The translations under genes and the position numbers were made by a program. This document shows positions 44,360 to 52,299 of a stretch of DNA of 64,000 bases, in pieces. Under the pieces are notes generated by a model. It saw only the letters and a program-made list of their open reading frames with translations. It had not been told where the DNA came from and did not search any database. The stretch comes from Pseudomonas oryzihabitans (GTDB lineage Bacteria; Pseudomonadota; Gammaproteobacteria; Pseudomonadales; Pseudomonadaceae). The stretch covers positions 1,826,001-1,890,000 of the forward strand of contig NZ_CP017024.1 of assembly GCF_014522265.1 (NCBI RefSeq), written 5' to 3'. Position 1 is the stretch's first letter. Every line of letters starts with the position of its first letter.

Positions 44360-45568
44360 CTATACCAAGCGGCGTTTTTCCGCGGTCAGCAGCAGGTTTC
44401 GCGGTGTCAGACTGGCGGGACAGAAGGTCCCCAACCTCACACTGTAACCTTGCTCCTGTAGGAACAGCGCCTGGTCCAGCACCAGCCAGAGCTCCAGAGG
44501 ACGCCGAAACAGACCGGGCAGCAGTTCGAGATTACGAACTTCTGCCAGCCGCTGGAAGCCCCGTTGTTCCCAGAGGGGCCAGTCGATCCCGGTGGGCAGC
44601 CGCAATCCCTTGCGCCGCGCCAGTTCCGCACCGAAGGCCGAGAAGGGCTGGCGCAGCCAGTGGCTGGGCAGCGGCGGCGTATTCAGATAGGTATCGCAGC
44701 CCCTGATCTCGCGCTGCAGGAGATCGAATCCCAGCCGGCGGGCCATGGACAGGTCTCTGTCCCGCCGCACCCGCTGCCCGCCGGTGACGGTTTCACAGAG
44801 GGCCAGGCGCAGGGCTTCCCGGTCCAGCCGCAGCGCCGAGGCCTTGGCCGGCACCGACAGCGGACCATATGCCGCGGCGGCGATGCGGTCATAGCAGCAG
44901 GGCGCCAGGGCCAGCTGCTGGCAGCCCCGTTCCGCGGCCACCCTGAGCAGCTGGACGTGCAGGTCGCCGCAGGCGTGCAGAGCGACGGGGGTGTCGCGAC
45001 TGCCGAGCGGTGCTCCTGCAAGCGGCTGGAGCACATCGGCCTGATAATGGTGCACCGGGGTTCGAGCCCGGTGGCTGAGCCTTTCGCCCTCCTCGACGAG
45101 AGCCGCATCGACCTCCAGGCAGACGGCCGGCGCACCCTGATGGGTCAGGTGCCTGGCGAGGTGGCCCTTGCCCGCACACCAGTCGACCCAGCGCTGTACG
45201 GGTTGCTGAAAGTCCAGCGTGCGGGCGAAGGCTTCTATCTGCAGCCATTTGCGTCCGGGCACGTCGACTTCCTGCCTGCCAGGCCGATCGCGACCGGGCT
45301 GCGCCTGGCGCTCCTCGACCTGACCCAGCGCCAGCGAGGTGGCGGCCAGCGAGCGGAAGGGTTCAGGTGCTTCCAGCAGCTGGGGAGTATTATGGGCCGC
45401 CTCGGCCGCTTCCAGACTGCGGGCCCGCAGCCAGCGGGCCAGATCCGGATGGCTCGATTCCCAGGCCAGTTCGCGTTCGACGAAGGGTCTGGGCCGCCAC
45501 AGGTGCTGATGCCGGGTCAGAAAGAGATCCAGGGCGGTGAAGCGGTCTAGCAAGTCGGCGGCAAGCAT
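44360..45568 (-). CDS. SAM-dependent methyltransferase (Methyltransf_32 type)
   Basis: A 402-residue protein with a Rossmann SAM-binding motif VDWCAGKGHLARHLTHQGAPAVCLEVD in the middle (about residue 130) and the later LHACGDLHVQLLRVAAERGCQQLALAPCCYDR, the pattern of the Methyltransf_32 (PF13679) group. The substrate is unknown; some relatives modify RNA or small molecules. The start at 45568 (MLAADLLDRF) is preferred to TTG 45583. It is monocistronic and divergent from the oxaloacetate decarboxylase gene. It lies between the two exopolysaccharide operons, but nothing links it to them. Confidence 0.85.
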   Translation of the reverse strand: MLAADLLDRFTALDLFLTRHQHLWRPRPFVERELAWESSHPDLARWLRARSLEAAEAAHNTPQLLEAPEPFRSLAATSLALGQVEERQAQPGRDRPGRQEVDVPGRKWLQIEAFARTLDFQQPVQRWVDWCAGKGHLARHLTHQGAPAVCLEVDAALVEEGERLSHRARTPVHHYQADVLQPLAGAPLGSRDTPVALHACGDLHVQLLRVAAERGCQQLALAPCCYDRIAAAAYGPLSVPAKASALRLDREALRLALCETVTGGQRVRRDRDLSMARRLGFDLLQREIRGCDTYLNTPPLPSHWLRQPFSAFGAELARRKGLRLPTGIDWPLWEQRGFQRLAEVRNLELLPGLFRRPLELWLVLDQALFLQEQGYSVRLGTFCPASLTPRNLLLTAEKRRLV

Positions 45569-45856
45569 GATGGCATTAGGCAATGACGGGATTGGCAGGA
45601 AGGCAGGGCCTGGCCACTATTGTCACTTCGCCCAGGCAGACTTGGGTATCGAAATTTCCGGCGCCCGGCTGCGCCAGCTGAGCCTTGCTCGACGACATTC
45701 GGACCCTGGCTTCCGGTAGCTGAAGCGCGTGAGGCCGAGCGGTGACCGTGAGTCAGCTTGATGAATCGATTTATCTCAAAGCCGGACATCTGGTCGTGTC
45801 ACCACTACTTGTCGCGCTAACATTGTCTGTTCGGTATATCCCAGAAGGAAAATCCT

Positions 45857-46720
45857 ATGAAGCCAACCTCCCCGCACAAGCTGCGTCTAGCGTTCAGATC
45901 CCTGCTGAAATCGGACAGTTGCTACCACACGGCGTCCGTCTTCGATCCCATGTCGGCGCGCATCGCCAATGATCTCGGTTTCGAAATGGGCATCCTTGGC
46001 GGGTCGGTGGCTTCCCTGCAGGTGCTGGCCGCGCCGGACTTCGCCCTGATCACCCTGAGCGAGTTCGTCGAGCAGGCCACGCGCATCGGTCGGGTCGCCC
46101 GGCTGCCCATCATCGCCGACGCCGATCATGGCTACGGCAATGCGCTGAACGTGATGCGCACCATCACCGAGCTCGAACGCGCCGGGGTGGCTGCCCTGAC
46201 CATCGAGGACACCGTGCTGCCGGCCGGCTATGGCCGCAAGTCCACCGACCTGGTGAGCGTCGAGGAAGGCATCGGCAAGATCAAGGGCGCGCTGGAAGCC
46301 CGTATCGACGAAGCCCTGAGCATCTTTGCCCGGACCAATGCCACCGAATTGAGCACCGCGGAAGTCATCTCCCGCACCAAGGCCTACGAGGCCGCAGGCG
46401 CGGACGGTATCTGCATGGTCGGCATCCGCGATTTCGCGCACCTGGAAGAGATCACCCAGCACCTGAGCGTGCCGGTGATGCTGGTGACCTACGGCAATCC
46501 CCAGTTGCGTGACAACGCCCGCCTGGCCAAGGCCGGGGTGCGGGTCGTGGTGAACGGCCATGCCGCCTACTTCGCGGCGATCAAGGCGACCTATGATTGC
46601 CTCAGGGAGCAGCGCGACATCACCGCGTCCGACCTGTCCGCATCGGAACTCTCCACCAAGTACTCGACACTGCAGGAGTATCGAGTCTGGGCGCGGGAAT
46701 TCATGGACGTGAAGGAGTAA
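45857..46720 (+). CDS. Oxaloacetate decarboxylase, isocitrate lyase/PEP mutase superfamily
   Basis: A 287-residue TIM-barrel enzyme, the length I recall for the Pseudomonas oxaloacetate decarboxylase of this superfamily (PA4872 type). Metal- and substrate-site segments are visible: [60 protein letters not shown] and ARTNA. It converts oxaloacetate to pyruvate and CO2 with Mg2+. The start follows AGAAGGAAAATCCT. It is on the plus strand, its stop three bases from the convergent glycosyltransferase stop with no terminator hairpin between, interrupting the two minus-strand exopolysaccharide operons. Confidence 0.9.
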   Translation: MKPTSPHKLRLAFRSLLKSDSCYHTASVFDPMSARIANDLGFEMGILGGSVASLQVLAAPDFALITLSEFVEQATRIGRVARLPIIADADHGYGNALNVMRTITELERAGVAALTIEDTVLPAGYGRKSTDLVSVEEGIGKIKGALEARIDEALSIFARTNATELSTAEVISRTKAYEAAGADGICMVGIRDFAHLEEITQHLSVPVMLVTYGNPQLRDNARLAKAGVRVVVNGHAAYFAAIKATYDCLREQRDITASDLSASELSTKYSTLQEYRVWAREFMDVKE

Positions 46721-46723
46721 CCA

Positions 46724-47923
46724 TCAGGCCGTGCTCAGCGAACTCGGCTGCAGGCCCTTGCTGGGAAAGGGCGTCACGATGTCCAGATCCAGGTCGGCGG
46801 GCAGGTGCAGGGCGGCGATCCGGGCTTCGACGAAGGCGCGCATTTCCTGACGGAAGCGCTTGGTGGCGAAGCGCTCGGCGTTCTGCCGGCACGCCTGCTG
46901 GCTGATCGGTGTTTCCAGGGCCTCGAACTGGCGCACGGCGGCGCATAGCGAGGCAGCGGTCTGCTCCGGATAGAAGACGCCGGTCGGCTGTTGCGTATCC
47001 AGGCCGCGCACGGTTTCCAGGACGCCACCCCGGCCATAGGCGATGACGGGGGTACCGCAGGCCTGGGCTTCGATGGGGGTGATGCCGAAATCTTCCTCGG
47101 CGGCAAAGACGAAGGCCCGCGCCCGGCGCATGTGATCCAGCAGGCAGTCGAAATCCTGGTAGCCCAGCATGGTGACGTTGGGGCCGGCGACTTCCTTGGC
47201 CTTCTCGAATTCGGGGCCGGCGCCGATCACCACCAGCTTCTTGTCGGGCATCGAGCTGAAGGCTTCGACGATCATGGGCATGCGCTTGTAGGGCACCATG
47301 CGCGAGGCCGTGAGATAGAAGTCCTCCTTGCCGCCGCTCGGGGTGAAGCGACTGATGTCGACCGGCGGATAGATGACCTTGGCTTCGCGGCGATAGGCCT
47401 TGCTGATGCGCCGGGCGATGAAGTGGGAATTGGCGACGAAGGCGTCCACGCCAGCGGCGGTGCGCTGATCCCAGATGCGGACGTAGTGCAGGATGACGCG
47501 CGCCAGCTTGCCCTTGAGGCCACGGTCGAGACCGGCTTCCTTGAGGTACTGGTGCTGCAGGTCCCAGGCGTAGCGGATGGGCGAGTGGACGTAGCTGATG
47601 TGCAGCTGGTCCGGACCGGTCAGGACGCCCTTGGCCACCGCATGGCTGCTGGAAATGATCAGGTCGTAGCCGGACAGGTCGAGTTGCTCGATGGCGTGCG
47701 GCATCAGCGGCAGGTAGGTCTGATAGCGCTTCTTGGCCTGGGGCAGGCGCTGGATGAAGGTGGTGGTCGCCTGCTTGCCCTGCAATTGCGCCCGATCCTC
47801 GTCCGAGAGGAAGTCGATCACGCTGAACAGGTCCGCCTCCGGCCAGATGTCGAGCAGTTCGGCAAGCACGCGTTCGGCGCCAGCAAAGGTTACCAACCAA
47901 TCGTGAACGATGGCGATTTTCAT
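46724..47923 (-). CDS. GT4-family glycosyltransferase (last gene of operon 2)
   Basis: A 399-residue GT-B transferase with MKIAIVHDWLVTFAGAERVLAELLDIWPEADLF, the acceptor-side run SYVHSPIRYAWDLQHQYL, and the C-terminal donor site AAEEDFGITPIEAQACGTPVIAYGRGG containing E-x7-E. These features are typical of mannosyltransferase-like enzymes in exopolysaccharide clusters. Sugar specificity is not evident. It is separated from the rest of operon 2 by a 400-base gap. Confidence 0.93.
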   Translation of the reverse strand: MKIAIVHDWLVTFAGAERVLAELLDIWPEADLFSVIDFLSDEDRAQLQGKQATTTFIQRLPQAKKRYQTYLPLMPHAIEQLDLSGYDLIISSSHAVAKGVLTGPDQLHISYVHSPIRYAWDLQHQYLKEAGLDRGLKGKLARVILHYVRIWDQRTAAGVDAFVANSHFIARRISKAYRREAKVIYPPVDISRFTPSGGKEDFYLTASRMVPYKRMPMIVEAFSSMPDKKLVVIGAGPEFEKAKEVAGPNVTMLGYQDFDCLLDHMRRARAFVFAAEEDFGITPIEAQACGTPVIAYGRGGVLETVRGLDTQQPTGVFYPEQTAASLCAAVRQFEALETPISQQACRQNAERFATKRFRQEMRAFVEARIAALHLPADLDLDIVTPFPSKGLQPSSLSTA

Positions 47924-47968
47924 GTCGTCTTCCTTAAGCGTGAAATGAAATCAAGTGCTGGTGCTGAT

Positions 47969-48286
47969 TCATGGAATGCGGGTCTTTCTGGTCACTGCAT
48001 ATCCCCAGGGCAGCCGGGTGATCTCGATGCTGTCCGAAGGGCTGTCGAGCTCGTGCAACTTGATGGTTGGGCTTTGTGCAAAGACGGTGTCTGTTGCAGG
48101 CGTTTCGCAAGCAGCGGCGTTATCCGGACATTCCGCGGTCGCTGCCGCGGTGTCGTCCGAGCCGCCTTGCAGTAGGTGGCATTCAGCGACCTGAAGGACG
48201 CGCCCGGACGTTCTCGTGTCGTTGTCGAGCGTCAGGGGTACCGAGGAGCGGCTCTGGCCTGCCATGGCGTTGCTTGTCTCTTCCAT
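47969..48286 (-). CDS. Possible small hypothetical protein inside operon 2
   Basis: A 105-residue ORF (MEETSNAMAGQSRSSVPL ... GYAVTRKTRIP) filling most of the 400-base gap between two glycosyltransferase genes. The composition is polar with three cysteines; there is no signal or transmembrane helix. Codon use is less GC3-biased than in the neighbours and the ribosome site is weak (CAAGAACTC), so it may be a recently acquired gene, a decayed remnant, or chance. Family not recognised. Confidence 0.4.
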   Translation of the reverse strand: MEETSNAMAGQSRSSVPLTLDNDTRTSGRVLQVAECHLLQGGSDDTAAATAECPDNAAACETPATDTVFAQSPTIKLHELDSPSDSIEITRLPWGYAVTRKTRIP

Positions 48287-48323
48287 GAGTTCTTGATCGC
48301 TGAATTATTGTTCTGTGGTCGTT

Positions 48324-49412
48324 TCAGGCGGCCCTGGCCGTGGTCTTCGAGGAGCTCGCCAGGGCGCTGTCCAGCAGGTCGGAGACCTTGCTGGCCGAGG
48401 TCTGCCAGTTGAAGCGCTGGATGTTGGCCAGGCCCTTGGCGCGGAGCGCCTCCCTGAGCGGTGCGTCCTGCAGGATGGTGCGCATCGCCTGGGTGATGCT
48501 GGCCGTCTCGTAGGGGTCGAAATAGAGGACGCTGTCCTGCAGCACTTCCGGCATGGAGGCGGTATTGGCCGAGATCACCGGGCAGCCGCAGGCCTGGGCT
48601 TCGAGGGGCGGGATGCCGAACCCCTCGTAGAGCGACGGAAAGACGAAGGCGGTGGCCTGGCGATACTGGCGCGCCAGTTCGGCATCGTCGATGCGGCCGA
48701 GCAGCTTGACCCGCGGATCCCTGGCGGCCAGGGTCGCCAGATCGCTCTGGCCGAACACGGCGTGGCTGTCGCCGACGATACGCAATTCGACCTTGAGGTC
48801 CCGCGGCAGGGCGGCGAAGGCTTCCAGCATCCGCGAGAAGTTCTTGTGGTAGCTGGGCGAGGACACCGCCAGCAGATAGGGGGTATCGGCGCTGTCGATT
48901 CGCGGCGCCAGGGTGAAGGCGTCGGCGACGGCATTGGGTACGACCGTGATCGAGTCGCTCGGGTAGCGATAGAAGCGCGAGATCTCGTCCCGGGAGAATT
49001 CACTCACGGTGATCAGGGCATTCGAGCGCTTGAGCAGCATGGGGATCAGGCAGCGGTACGAGGTGCGGAATTTCCACGAGTAACTCTCGGGAAAGCGCAC
49101 GTAGTTGATGTCGTGGTGGGTGGCGATCTGGTTGGTATAGAGCAGCGGCGCCGTGCTGCACAGCGACAGCAGCAGGGGGCTGCCCTGGCTCTTCAGCCAG
49201 TTCGGCAGGTCCCATTGCTCCCAGCGCTGGCCCTGGCGGGTGCCGATGATCTCGATGTTCAGCCGCTTGGCCACGTCGGGCCTGACGACGCCGGGCGGCG
49301 CGACGAAGCGCAGGTCGGATCGCAGCTTCGCCAGCTCCAGCGAGATGCATTCCGCGAAGCGCTGGACGCCGCGAAGATCCTGGGTGATGAAGCGGGAATT
49401 GACGATGATCAT
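48324..49412 (-). CDS. GT4-family glycosyltransferase (operon 2, second)
   Basis: A 362-residue GT-B enzyme. The N-terminal domain includes ITQDLRGVQRFAECISLEL and LITVSEFSRDEISRFY; the C-terminal donor-binding domain has LYEGFGIPPLEAQACGCPVISANTASMPEV with the GT4 E-x7-E pair. This subgroup is often mannosyl- or rhamnosyltransferases. It is 31 bases behind the next GT4 gene in the same operon. Acceptor and sugar are not evident. Confidence 0.93.
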   Translation of the reverse strand: MIIVNSRFITQDLRGVQRFAECISLELAKLRSDLRFVAPPGVVRPDVAKRLNIEIIGTRQGQRWEQWDLPNWLKSQGSPLLLSLCSTAPLLYTNQIATHHDINYVRFPESYSWKFRTSYRCLIPMLLKRSNALITVSEFSRDEISRFYRYPSDSITVVPNAVADAFTLAPRIDSADTPYLLAVSSPSYHKNFSRMLEAFAALPRDLKVELRIVGDSHAVFGQSDLATLAARDPRVKLLGRIDDAELARQYRQATAFVFPSLYEGFGIPPLEAQACGCPVISANTASMPEVLQDSVLYFDPYETASITQAMRTILQDAPLREALRAKGLANIQRFNWQTSASKVSDLLDSALASSSKTTARAA

Positions 49413-49443
49413 GATTCTGCCCGTTGCCGTGACCTGGGGTGGA

Positions 49444-50691
49444 TCAGTTGGAAAGCTGTGTGTGAGGTACGTGAAGCTGCTTGGCGGAGCCGTGTTGCGC
49501 CTTGCCCAGGACGTCCTCGAAGAGCGCCAGGTACTGGTCGAGCATGGTGTCCATGCTCAGCAGGTCGGCCACCGCGGTGCGACTCAGCAGGCTCAGTCGC
49601 TTGCGCAGCTCGGCATCGTCATGCAGGCACTGCAGGGCGCGGCCCAGGGAGTCGCGGTCGTCAGGGTTGCAGAGCAGGCCGTTGACGCCATCGCGGACGA
49701 TCTCCGGCAGGCCGCCCATGCGGCTGGCGATGACCGGCTTCTGGAAGGCGCAGGCCTCGACGGCGACCATGCCGAAGGGCTCGGCCCACAGCGACGGCGC
49801 GACGAAGACGTCGATGTTCTGGTAGAAGGCCTCGGGCTTCTGGTAGCCGACGAAGCTGACCTTTTGCGGATCGGCCATGGCCTTGAGCTGGGTTTCGTAA
49901 TCCAGCTGGCCCTTGCCGGCGATGGTCAGGGTCGCGTTGAGCGACAGCCGCTGGAACTGCTCGATCAGCCAGCCCACGCCCTTGTTCTCCGACAGGGTGC
50001 CCATGTAGCCGAAGCGGACGACGCCGTCCGGACTGGGGGTCGCGGTCTCGGCATTGCTGCCGGCGATCAGGCTGGCGTTATGGATGACCTGGCGCGGAAC
50101 GCCGCCGAAGTAGCCCTTGTTGACGATGGTATCCAGCAGGTAGCGACTGACGCCGACGACGGCATCCACCTTGGCGGACTGCTCGGCGTGGGGCCGGCGC
50201 AGGGCCGCGCAGCTGCCACAGAGTTTCTGGCAGCTCTGGCCCTTCTTGAACAGGGTGTTCTTCGGGCACAGCAGGTACATGTCGTGCAGCACCTGCACGA
50301 TGGGGACGCCGCTGGCGCGGATCTCGTCCCAGGCCGCGACCGACCAGCCGGACAGGTTGTGGCACACCACCAGGTCCGGCTTTTCCTGTTGCAGCACCTG
50401 GCGCAGGGGCGCCCGCATCGCGCTGTTGTACTGGTCGCGAAAGTGCCAGCCGAAGCGCGCCAGCGGACCGGGGCGCTGCTGGGTCAGGGGCCAGTAGAAA
50501 TTCTTCAGCCCGGCGCGATAGACGCGCACGTCGTTCACCGTCTCCTGCCGCACACCCTGCTCGGGACCGGTCACCAGCACGGCCACGTCGTGACCGCGCT
50601 GCTGGAAGCCTTCCACGCTGCGTTGCAGGATGAGCTCCGCGCCACCGCCCACATGGGGCGGATAGAAGCTGTTGAGAAAGAGCAGTTTCAT
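49444..50691 (-). CDS. GT4-family glycosyltransferase (operon 2, first)
   Basis: A 415-residue GT-B enzyme opening MKLLFLNSFYPPHVGGGAELILQRSVEGFQQRGHDV (the Gly-rich acceptor loop of GT4). It has a Cys-rich insertion (LLCPKNTLFKKGQSCQKLCGSCAALRR, four Cys, possibly metal-binding) and the donor motif LWAEPFGMVAVEACAFQKPVIAS (E-x7-E). The start overlaps the upstream GT2 stop in ATGA. The Cys cluster recurs in some GT4 EPS enzymes; its role is unknown. Confidence 0.93.
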   Translation of the reverse strand: MKLLFLNSFYPPHVGGGAELILQRSVEGFQQRGHDVAVLVTGPEQGVRQETVNDVRVYRAGLKNFYWPLTQQRPGPLARFGWHFRDQYNSAMRAPLRQVLQQEKPDLVVCHNLSGWSVAAWDEIRASGVPIVQVLHDMYLLCPKNTLFKKGQSCQKLCGSCAALRRPHAEQSAKVDAVVGVSRYLLDTIVNKGYFGGVPRQVIHNASLIAGSNAETATPSPDGVVRFGYMGTLSENKGVGWLIEQFQRLSLNATLTIAGKGQLDYETQLKAMADPQKVSFVGYQKPEAFYQNIDVFVAPSLWAEPFGMVAVEACAFQKPVIASRMGGLPEIVRDGVNGLLCNPDDRDSLGRALQCLHDDAELRKRLSLLSRTAVADLLSMDTMLDQYLALFEDVLGKAQHGSAKQLHVPHTQLSN

Positions 50692-51686
50692 AGCGGATAG
50701 CTGCGGTTTATCCCCAGCGCGCCGGTTTCGCCGTCCTGGACCGCCTGCCGGATCAGCGCCAGGCGCTGACGGCTCTTGTCGTCACGGGCGAACCACTTGA
50801 GCAGGGTGTGGAAGACGTAGCGGTTGAGGCTGTAAATCGGCCGGGAGCTGGCCCAGACGTTCTTGTCGAACCAGGCCTGGTTGCGCGCGGCGTAGTAGGC
50901 ACGGAAGTCCGAGCCGGCCTGCAGGTAGTTCTGGTAGACGTTGCTGGTGCCTTCCTTGATGTTCCAGGAGTGCTCCAGTTCTTCGAGCTCCGCCTCGGTG
51001 ACCATGAACAGCTTTCCGCCGGCCTGGGTGATGCGGTAGGTGTACTCGGTGTCGTCGGAGTAGAGCACCAGCTCGCGCAGGGGCAGGCCGATGCGCTCAT
51101 AGAGGCTGCGGTGGGCGAGCATGCCGCCATAGGGGGCGAAGGGCAGCTCGACCAGGGCTTCCGGCTGGCCACCGCGCGGACGGCCCCAGGGCAGGCGGCG
51201 CCAGATCTTGTAGGGGATGCGGGCCACGTGGAAGCCGAAGTAGCTCGAACGCGGCTGGGTGATCATCCGGGTCGGGATGCACTGGGCGATATCGGCCTGC
51301 TGGGTCGGCCGGTAGCCGAGCACGGCGACCTTGTCGCGACCGTGGATGGCGCCGAGTTCGTCGAGGCGACGGTGCAGCACGTCGAGGGCATCGCCCAGGG
51401 GCGCGTTGTCGTCGTCCATCATCCAGATATGGGTGGTATCGGTGGCCAGGGCGGCTTCCAGGGCCACGGCGTAACCGTTGGCGGAACCGGTGTTCTCGCT
51501 CAGGTTGATCACCTTGACCTGACCGGGCCAGCGGGTTTCGAGGCTATCCAGCGACACCGTGGCCGCATTGCTCACCACGACGACCTGGTGAATGGTGCGT
51601 TCGGCCAGGGCACGGGTGACCAGCTGCTCCAGATAGCCGAGGCGATTGCCGTAGGTGACGGTAACGACCGTGGTCTTGCATTGCAT
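50688..51686 (-). CDS. GT2-family glycosyltransferase, GlfT-like
   Basis: A 332-residue GT-A enzyme with TVVTVTYGNRLGYLEQLV, ENTGSANGYAVALEAAL and the metal-binding IWMMDDDNAPLGDALDVL (D-D-D), then LYSDDTEYTYRITQAGG as the catalytic-base region. The W-M-M-D-D-D form recalls galactofuranosyl- and rhamnosyltransferases of the GlfT group. Start ATG 51686 follows GGAGGAATCTGTTC, a strong ribosome site. It lies 35 bases after the rfaH-like gene. Confidence 0.92.
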   Translation of the reverse strand: MQCKTTVVTVTYGNRLGYLEQLVTRALAERTIHQVVVVSNAATVSLDSLETRWPGQVKVINLSENTGSANGYAVALEAALATDTTHIWMMDDDNAPLGDALDVLHRRLDELGAIHGRDKVAVLGYRPTQQADIAQCIPTRMITQPRSSYFGFHVARIPYKIWRRLPWGRPRGGQPEALVELPFAPYGGMLAHRSLYERIGLPLRELVLYSDDTEYTYRITQAGGKLFMVTEAELEELEHSWNIKEGTSNVYQNYLQAGSDFRAYYAARNQAWFDKNVWASSRPIYSLNRYVFHTLLKWFARDDKSRQRLALIRQAVQDGETGALGINRSYPL

Positions 51687-51721
51687 GAACAGATTCCTCC
51701 AAAGGGCCTTACAGTTCTTGG

Positions 51722-52252
51722 TCAGGCGCGCAGCCGCTGGTTGACGGTGGCGACTGCCGACAGTTGATCAAGAGCGACGCTGACCCGTTGTTCGCGTTGC
51801 AGGATGCGCAGCAGGATGATGGCCCGCTCGTTGCCATCGGCACTCAGGAACACGGCGTCCATTTCCAGCTCCTGGCTGTACTGCACCCGCACGGTCTCAC
51901 CGGGCTGATGGCTGGGTGCAGGTTCCGCCAGCGCGGCGAGGCGCTGGCGGATGTCGTCGATGATGCCTTCGCTCACGGCCGTCGGCTGGGTGCCGAAACT
52001 GACGATCCGATTGACGCCGCGCGTCGAGCGGATGGGGTACCAGTTGTCGTTCACGTCGTTGAGCTGAATGAACAGATACCCCGGGAACAGCGACTCGCTG
52101 CCGCTCGCGCGACTTCTGCCGGAGGCCTTGCGCTCGCGCTGGGGCCGGAAGCAGACGTAACCCTGTCTGCTCAGGTTTTCTTCGGCGCGGACTTCCTGAT
52201 TGGGCTTGGTCTGCACCAGATACCAGTGACCGGCGGGATGGGCGAGCGTCAT
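51722..52252 (-). CDS. rfaH: Transcription antiterminator RfaH (specialised NusG paralogue)
   Basis: A 176-residue NusG-family protein that fits RfaH better than NusG. The NGN domain (WYLVQTKPNQEVRAEENLSRQGYVCFRPQRERK ... ESLFPGYLFIQLND ... YPIRSTRGVNRIVSFG) matches the E. coli RfaH pattern LFPNYLFVEF/ATRGVSHFVRFG. The short C-terminal domain (GETVRVQYSQELEMDAVFLSADGNERAIILLRILQREQRVSV) fits the RfaH KOW. RfaH binds RNA polymerase paused at ops elements and suppresses Rho and pausing in long EPS/LPS operons. Here it is encoded inside such an operon, 47 bases behind wzc2, and ops-like motifs lie in that operon's leader. Confidence 0.93.
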   Translation of the reverse strand: MTLAHPAGHWYLVQTKPNQEVRAEENLSRQGYVCFRPQRERKASGRSRASGSESLFPGYLFIQLNDVNDNWYPIRSTRGVNRIVSFGTQPTAVSEGIIDDIRQRLAALAEPAPSHQPGETVRVQYSQELEMDAVFLSADGNERAIILLRILQREQRVSVALDQLSAVATVNQRLRA

Positions 52253-52299
52253 GGGCGAGTTCCTTCTCTAGGGGCAGTCAGGTGCGGCGGAGCGACGTA

